NCBI RefSeq assembly: GCF_000260435.1 | Contig: NZ_BACQ01000037.1 | Coordinates: 1 to 49,995, forward strand | Source of the DNA: Lacticaseibacillus zeae DSM 20178 = KCTC 3804 | GTDB lineage: Bacteria; Bacillota; Bacilli; Lactobacillales; Lactobacillaceae | DNA length: 49,995 nucleotides | Reading direction: 5' to 3' | Shown: in pieces, positions 45,566-49,995 of the stretch | Layout of the letters: each line of letters starts with the position of its first letter | Position numbering within the stretch: position 1 is the stretch's first letter | Translations under genes and position numbers: made by a program | Notes under the pieces: generated by a model | The model's database searches: none | The model's input: the letters and a program-made list of their open reading frames with translations, nothing else | What the model was told of the DNA's origin: nothing

Positions 45566-46796
45566 CTAGTCTTGCGGAATTCAGCCGATCTAGGAAGCGT
45601 TGGTGGGTGACCGTTGTTATTATATCCGGTGTGTTCACGTAAGTTCGCGTGGTTGAAACATTGGAATGGGTGAGCGCACTGGAGATGTCTTCCATCGACG
45701 CACCGCCTTGTCGTGCTAGGGTACTGAACGTGTGCCGCATCTTGTGTGGATGCAGGTAGACCAATTCAGGGTGCCGCCGATTGACTGACTTGATCCGTGC
45801 GTTGAGGTAATCAGAGTAAAGCGGCTGGTTGCGAATACCCTCACGAGTGACGTAGGTGAACAGCCACTGCTCACCATCTTGCTCTACTCCGATTGCTTCG
45901 AGCTGCTTGGCTTGTTCTGCCTTCCAGTCGGCCAGTAGATATAGAATATCCTGTGGCAGGGTCATAATGCTTTGCTTGTGTCCCTTGGTGTCCTTCGCGT
46001 CGCGGTTACCATCGAGTGACTGAACCAGATACAACTTGCCAGCTTCCAGATCAATGTGCTTCCACTGTAAAGCGTAGGATTCGCTCTTACGGTCGCCTAG
46101 GTGCAACGTTAGCAGGAACAGGGTGTAATCGGCTAGAGATAGCTTACCGCGCTCATAGTCCTCTTTTGTGGCTTGTAGCCAGTCCAGAAGTTGCTCTGCG
46201 GTCAGGAACTCACCTTTCTTCACTCGCTCCTTCTTGAGCTTGTCCTTGTGTGGTTGCCCGACAAGGCGGAGGGACTTGCCTACGCGGTCATATTCGATGT
46301 AGTCGAGGATCTCGGCGACTTCAAACATTTGGCGCACATACGCCTTAACCGTTTTGATATTAGCGAAGTGCTCTGACTTCTCCTTGAGCCGATCGACGAC
46401 GAACTCTTTGTTGGAGTTCAGGTAGGTCATGGAATAGGAGCCGAACATTGGCAGTAGGTGGTTCTTGAACAACCCACGCTGGTATTCGACAGTAGCCTTC
46501 GTTGGGACAACCGGTGCCCGACCAGTGGAACCGGTCAAATACAGTGGCATGAAGACATCTTTGTAGAACGTCTTGAACAGAATCTTACCTTTAAGCTCAA
46601 GAGAACGGGCATTACCGTTCTTTTGGGCTTCTTTAATTTTCTTGTTGATCTCACGCTCCTTTGCGACTGCTGCTTGTTTGGTCGAGATGGTTTCCCGAAA
46701 ACGCGTCTGTCCGGCGACGCCCATGAGTTCACGAACGGCTTTCGGATAGAAAACGCTGACCTGATAGGTACCAGCTTTGGTTTTGGTGATTGACAT
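45534..46796 (-). CDS. Tyrosine recombinase / integrase (Tn916-like)
   Basis: A 420-residue site-specific recombinase. There is an N-terminal arm-type DNA-binding region, a core-binding SAM-like domain (about 95-180) and a catalytic domain with Arg236 (GDRKSES), His351 and Arg354 (PHKMRHTFSTL), His377 (LTHSN) and nucleophile Tyr386 (TTRTYVN). All are present, so it should be active. CAGGAGGTCA fixes the start at 46796. It lies downstream of the xis-like gene, in the order sigma-like, HTH, xis, int on the minus strand, the same as Tn916 orf7-orf8-xis-int. Confidence 0.92.
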   Translation of the reverse strand: MSITKTKAGTYQVSVFYPKAVRELMGVAGQTRFRETISTKQAAVAKEREINKKIKEAQKNGNARSLELKGKILFKTFYKDVFMPLYLTGSTGRAPVVPTKATVEYQRGLFKNHLLPMFGSYSMTYLNSNKEFVVDRLKEKSEHFANIKTVKAYVRQMFEVAEILDYIEYDRVGKSLRLVGQPHKDKLKKERVKKGEFLTAEQLLDWLQATKEDYERGKLSLADYTLFLLTLHLGDRKSESYALQWKHIDLEAGKLYLVQSLDGNRDAKDTKGHKQSIMTLPQDILYLLADWKAEQAKQLEAIGVEQDGEQWLFTYVTREGIRNQPLYSDYLNARIKSVNRRHPELVYLHPHKMRHTFSTLARQGGASMEDISSALTHSNVSTTRTYVNTPDIITTVTHQRFLDRLNSARLEKQKDVQNSN

Positions 46797-46847
46797 AATG
46801 ATTGACCTCCTGCTCAATAAGGCAGTGAGGCGTAAGACATCATTATT

Positions 46848-47120
46848 TTAACATCCAACACTCATGCCTTGCATCCATTTATCAAGTTCAATGCGATCAA
46901 ATCTGACCGAGTTACCGATTGTGATCTTGGGCAAGCCCAGCATGATCCAAACGTCTAACGTGTTGTACGAAACGTTGAGATATTTGCAGGCTTCACCTTT
47001 CTTGAAGTAGCGGACGTTTAGCAGTGCTTCGTGCCGAACGCTGTTTACTTCTTCACGGATAATCTCAAATACCTTGTTGCGGATCGTATCGATCTGTCCG
47101 TCGCTCAAAACGAAGGACAT
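46848..47120 (-). CDS. Excisionase-like helix-turn-helix protein
   Basis: About 90 residues. The second half has a MerR/Xis-type winged helix (FKKGEACKYLNVSYNTLDVW, then LGLPKITIGNSVRFDRIELD KWM), the fold of recombination directionality factors. Its position before the integrase gene supports a role in excision. The start is uncertain: ATG 47120 is used here; a TTG at 47162 would add 14 residues, and neither has a good ribosome site. Confidence 0.78.
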   Translation of the reverse strand: MSFVLSDGQIDTIRNKVFEIIREEVNSVRHEALLNVRYFKKGEACKYLNVSYNTLDVWIMLGLPKITIGNSVRFDRIELDKWMQGMSVGC

Positions 47121-47387
47121 TTCATGGCGAATTTCTTGGCTGATAGTGCCACTTCCCTTCAAGAGTTAGTGTGCAAGGTGAGCGTATCACCTCCATTCAG
47201 TAAATTGGTGAGGCGGCGTTGTTCAACCCGGTTCCGACCGGCTAACTGATCCACAGTGAATCAGCTCTCCCGTTGCGTGGGAGTGACGTGTAAGTATCTG
47301 GCCTTGGTGTTCGCTCACTCATGCGAGGTCATGGCGACGGCTGTTGTTGCTGAACAACGCTATTCAGTTGTCAAAGGACACAGCGAG

Positions 47388-47426
47388 CAAAAGAAAATCC
47401 CGCTTCTGCATATACAGACAGCGGGA
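47388..47426 (-). terminator. Terminator after the Orf8-like gene
   Basis: On the minus strand TCCCGCT, 15-base loop, AGCGGGA then TTTTCTTTT. The rest of the 47163-47469 gap holds no convincing gene. Confidence 0.75.
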
Positions 47427-47469
47427 ACGGGTCGAAATGAAACTAAAATCAGAAAAAAGTTGAAATTGA

Positions 47470-47727
47470 TTATGTACGAGTTAGCTGTGAACTTGATTGA
47501 GTGGACGGTTGCGATAGGTGTTCAGCCACGTTGAAGCGCTGAACGCTGAATACAAACTTGATTTGAAGTTCCTGCCTCAAATCGGGATCGATATAGCTTT
47601 TTCCGTATGCAGCCTCGCGATCGAAACCGTAGCTGAACATATCGAGTAGTTGGGACATTGCCTCTGCGTCTCCGTCCTGCGCTGCCAAGATAACCGGTAT
47701 CAGGTTATCGACCTCTGTATAATGCAT
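47470..47727 (-). CDS. Tn916 Orf8-like HTH-domain protein
   Basis: An 85-residue protein starting MHYTEVDNLIPVILAAQDGD. The segment AEAMSQLLDMFSYGFDREAA and PDLRQELQIKFVFSVQRFNV matches the helix-turn-helix conjugative-transposon domain found next to the sigma-like protein in Tn916 relatives. GGAGGAGTG upstream fixes the start at 47727 in preference to the ATG at 47748. It directly follows the sigma-factor-like gene. Confidence 0.75.
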   Translation of the reverse strand: MHYTEVDNLIPVILAAQDGDAEAMSQLLDMFSYGFDREAAYGKSYIDPDLRQELQIKFVFSVQRFNVAEHLSQPSTQSSSQLTRT

Positions 47728-47747
47728 TGAACACTCCTCCGTATTCA

Positions 47748-48146
47748 TTACATATTTTCGTATGCTTCCTTAATCCGCGCTAGTGCCCGTCGCCGCCTCT
47801 TGTTCACCCCCTGACTTGTTTTGCCACTACGGTTGCCAATTTCGACGTCGTTGAGTTCGCCATAATAATATTGATACAAGACCGTTTTATCTGTCGAAGA
47901 AAGGGTGGAAACTGCTCTTGATAATTTCTCACTTTCGATGAAGTCTTCAAGATGCTCGATTTCCTCATCGGTCAACCTGAATTCAACGAGATGATAGGAA
48001 TCTTCGATTTCTTCCAGTAGCCAGGCCTCCAGTGGTATTTCCTTGATTTGCCGAAGAGAGGCCTTATACCGATTGATTCGTTCATTTTTGAGGGCTTGTT
48101 GTACATAGCGAATAAACATTCGCGTCACTTCTTGCTCACTACTCAT
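47748..48146 (-). CDS. Sigma-70-like RNA polymerase factor (Tn916 Orf7-like)
   Basis: A 132-residue protein. The C-terminal third is a sigma region-4 helix-turn-helix (LSSTDKTVLYQYYYGELNDV, EIGNRSGKTSQGVNKRRRRA). The N-terminal part has an acidic helical stretch. Tn916 Orf7, its apparent counterpart, is a regulator of excision genes. GAGGAGG precedes the ATG. The conjugation and regulatory genes that should lie upstream are absent; 265 bases later an IS6 element begins. Confidence 0.85.
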   Translation of the reverse strand: MSSEQEVTRMFIRYVQQALKNERINRYKASLRQIKEIPLEAWLLEEIEDSYHLVEFRLTDEEIEHLEDFIESEKLSRAVSTLSSTDKTVLYQYYYGELNDVEIGNRSGKTSQGVNKRRRRALARIKEAYENM

Positions 48147-48209
48147 TGGGTTATCCTCCTCGTCTGATTTATTGGGTTACATAATTACAGACAAATTTTC
48201 TGGTCACTT

Positions 48210-48411
48210 ATGAAAGCAATTTCCAAATATTTCTTTGATGAATTACCTGATGGAGAATTGCTGCGCGAGAAAAATCGACCGGTAGCAGTGAATGCATACA
48301 GGTCAATTCTTAATCAATAGCTTATGAAATCAGTGTTTTGAGCTGTCCGTGGGAAAGATTCTTATCGAGAGGATGGTGGTCATTCGGAAACAACCCGGTA
48401 GTAGATATTTC
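48210..48411. other. Degraded coding fragments between the sigma-like gene and the IS6 element
   Basis: A plus-strand 36-codon frame (48210-48320, MKAISKYFFDELPDGELLRE...) has no ribosome site. A minus-strand open frame (48411-48322) enters from the IS6 end and reads EISTTGLFPNDHHPLDKNLS then HGQLKTLIS and a stop, which looks like the C-terminus of a gene cut by the IS. Neither is identified. Confidence 0.3.
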
Positions 48412-49229
48412 GGCTCTGGTGCAAATAGTCTGGGAGTGTGCCTTTTACCTAGTTGTTGATAGGGTGTTGTAGGTTATGCTGGCACCATCGCTTTTAATTC
48501 GTCCACGGCTGAAAACCCGATGAGGCTTAGCTCTCGTCGGGTTTTCTTGCGTAATGCATGGATGACTTCAATGCCGCTGAGTGTTGCACTAGCGGTTCGG
48601 ATGTTTTGGAAACTTGCTGACCGCACCCGGTGTCGTTTAATGAATCGATGATCTTGTTCGATTAAATTGTTTCGATACTTGGAACATTGGTGTGCTGATT
48701 TGCTCAAGTAGTCTTGTTTCATCAGGTGCTTCACTGCCTTAAGTGTTGCTCGATATTGATCGGTGACTAAGCGATCAGGACGACCATCGGTCGTCAAAAG
48801 CCGTTTCAAAAAGTGATAGGCTGCCGCATAATCACGATGCTTTAGCAGTTCGAAGTCGAGCGTCAGACCGTTGCTATCAATTGCACGATACAGATAAGTC
48901 CAATGACCTTTGACGTTAATGTAAGCCTCGTCTATCCTCCAACTTTTGGTATGGGAGGTTTGATGTTGGCGCCATAAAGCCTTAAAGATGGGGCCATAAT
49001 GATGAACCCAACGCATGACCGTGGTGTGATGCACACTAACCCCGCGATCACGTAGCAATTCAACGATATCACGGTAGCTGAGACTGAACCTAAAATAGTA
49101 GCCAACGGCTACTATAATGATATCCTGTTGAAAGTGGCGTCCTTTAAAGTAATTCATGCGCACAATCCCTCGTTTCTTGTCACTCAGTATACTAGAATGA
49201 AGTTGCCAGGCAAAATTTGCACCAGAGCC
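48412..49229 (-). mobile_element. IS6-family insertion sequence (about 818 bp)
   Basis: The terminal inverted repeats are GGCTCTGGTGCAAAT at 48412-48426 and its complement ending at 49229. They flank one transposase gene, with the length typical of IS6/IS26/IS1216 elements. The 8 bases outside each end (GATATTTC and CACTCGAG) do not match, so there is no target duplication; this fits an IS6-mediated deletion or cointegrate resolution that joined unrelated DNA. Confidence 0.88.
48474..49157 (-). CDS. IS6-family DDE transposase
   Basis: A 227-residue transposase. MNYFKGRHFQQDIIIVAVGY, the HTH region SLSYRDIVELLRDRGVSVHH, first Asp in WRIDEAYINVKG, second Asp in LVTDQYRATLKAV, and Glu in NNLIEQDHRFIKRH form an intact DDE triad. 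The start at 49157 has GAGGGA 9 bases upstream and gives the normal family length. The reading frame is open upstream to 49676, but that part belongs to a different transposase. Confidence 0.9.
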   Translation of the reverse strand: MNYFKGRHFQQDIIIVAVGYYFRFSLSYRDIVELLRDRGVSVHHTTVMRWVHHYGPIFKALWRQHQTSHTKSWRIDEAYINVKGHWTYLYRAIDSNGLTLDFELLKHRDYAAAYHFLKRLLTTDGRPDRLVTDQYRATLKAVKHLMKQDYLSKSAHQCSKYRNNLIEQDHRFIKRHRVRSASFQNIRTASATLSGIEVIHALRKKTRRELSLIGFSAVDELKAMVPA

Positions 49230-49780
49230 CACTCGAGAATGTTTATCCTTGATTTGCCGTAGCGCTTGAACGCGCATCTGGTCCATCGCTCGACCTAGCA
49301 GTTGAATGATATGGAAACGGTCGATGACAATCTCGGCGTTAGGGAAGAGCTCGTGAACAAAGTTCTGATACGCAGCGTTCATATCCATACAGATATGCTT
49401 CACCTTCGCTCTTTCGTCTATAGAGTAGTTTTCCTCGAAGAATTTTTTGATGGTGTCTGAGAGCCGATCACCAAGCACAGTCACACGTTTGTGTGTATCA
49501 GCGTCGATACAGATAAAGGCCATTTGTGGGTGAGTTGAGCGAAACTCATCGAAACAAAGGTTGGTTGGGAGATAGTTGAGCGGTCGCGGATTGATATTAT
49601 CATCAAGGATGCGTCCAACGGTCGTGGTCGAAATGCCAGTGATTGAGGCAATGCTCTTACTAGTAATCGATTTCATTGCGAGCTTTGAGGCGTACTCAAC
49701 TAGGCCATTTGAGATTGAATACTTGGGCTTAACTAGTGGCTGTTGAACTAGGCCACCATATCTTCGACACTTGTAGTAAA
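49230..49780 (-). pseudogene. ISL3-family transposase remnant
   Basis: In frame with the IS6 gene: YKCRRYGG (end of a zinc-finger-like part), YSISNGLVEYASKLAMKSIT and SKSIASITGISTTTVGRILD (HTH), then YLPTNLCFDEF, FICIDADTHKRV, HICMDMNAAYQNFVHELFPN and VIDRFHIIQLLGRAMDQMRV, all typical of ISL3 transposases. The catalytic C-terminal half is missing beyond the IS6 end. Upstream the frame is lost near 49780. It is therefore broken on both sides. Confidence 0.75.
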
Positions 49781-49995
49781 TTTATAGCGAATTTGATAGG
49801 CCTCACCCTCGAATTTAGCCAAAATCAAAATTGGTATAGCAAATACCCTTAACAGGGTCAGCACATTGCTCAAGACGATGGCCACGTCAATCTTGACGGC
49901 CAGTGATTCAGCTGTCCGAGTGTTCACCAAGTCAAGCCCCAGCGTGCCATTCATAAAAGCAAACCGGCGTTCAACGGTACCTCTTCGATTCTCGG
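49748..49995 (-). pseudogene. Transposase-like fragment, continues beyond the window
   Basis: An open frame enters from the window edge (ENRRGTVERRFAFMNGTLGL, DLVNTRTAESLAVKIDVAIV, LSNVLTLL...) and ends at 49748. The start resembles the C-terminal part of DDE transposases. The end (AYQIRYKF) may be ISL3 N-terminal sequence shifted relative to the remnant at 49230-49780. Identity is uncertain because only part is visible. Confidence 0.4.

Noticed and set aside
48404-49237. 8-bp target duplication around the IS6 element
   Set aside because: GATATTTC on the left and CACTCGAG on the right do not match.
48474-49676. Single 400-residue transposase
   Set aside because: The N-terminal part is ISL3-like and the C-terminal part IS6-like, joined across an IS6 inverted repeat at 49215-49229. 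It was split into two features.

Overview
The window is chromosomal DNA from a low-to-moderate GC Gram-positive bacterium, most probably the Lacticaseibacillus casei/paracasei/rhamnosus group. This rests on protein sequences recalled from that group (PepI, LacD, PyrG, RpoE delta), on AAGGAGG-type ribosome sites, and on gene order. No rRNA or tRNA gene was seen. Two blocks follow the Bacillus subtilis backbone. The first is metG...tatD-rnmV-rsmA-veg-ispE...purR...glmU-prs (about 6.9-28.9 kb). The second is lipL/HD-hydrolase...ywiB-rpoE-pyrG-murA-rpmE2 (about 36.2-45.4 kb). Accessory genes are interleaved in both.

Layout. 0.1-6.8 kb: PEBP-like protein, HExxH protein, small membrane protein, sirtuin, a TMEM175-type channel broken by a stop codon, an L-2-hydroxyacid dehydrogenase, Nudix, DUF72 and proline iminopeptidase. 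6.9-8.9 kb: metG. 8.9-14.3 kb: a leftward GHKL/LytTR two-component system and two fused ABC exporters. 14.5-16.9 kb: a large branched palindromic element, an aldose 1-epimerase-like gene and lacD. 17.1-21.3 kb: an orphan PTS EIIA, then tatD, rnmV, rsmA, veg and ispE. 21.4-23.8 kb: a metal-efflux island (CDF plus FetAB). 24-28.9 kb: purR, VanZ-RDD, glmU, prs. 29-33 kb: a divergent transporter / M20 peptidase / amidohydrolase module. 33-38.5 kb: ASCH, a small membrane protein, mscL, YdcF-like, Nudix, HD hydrolase and lipL. 38.6-45.4 kb: ywiB, rpoE, a pyrG leader split from pyrG by a tnpB element, pyrG, murA, rpmE2. 45.4 kb to the end: a truncated Tn916-like module (sigma factor, HTH protein, xis, int) cut by an IS6-family element that is itself joined to broken transposase genes.

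The most notable features are as follows. (1) A well-formed pyrG-type CTP-sensing leader (start run GGGC, CUCCCU-containing terminator) has a TnpB element between it and pyrG. (2) A family of about 105-121 bp palindromic intergenic repeats (five near-complete copies plus one partial) keeps central stems that pair although their sequences differ. It occurs as tandem pairs before glmU and murA. (3) MurA has Asp at the catalytic Cys position, which predicts fosfomycin insensitivity. (4) A roughly 190 bp branched palindrome lies downstream of the epimerase gene. (5) A chimeric 400-codon open frame was made by an IS6 element lying inside an ISL3-like gene.

The genes reflect peptide and amino acid metabolism, metal export, nucleotide supply (purR, prs, pyrG) and UDP-GlcNAc / cell-wall precursor synthesis (glmU, murA). 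All functional calls come from reading motifs; no database search was run.
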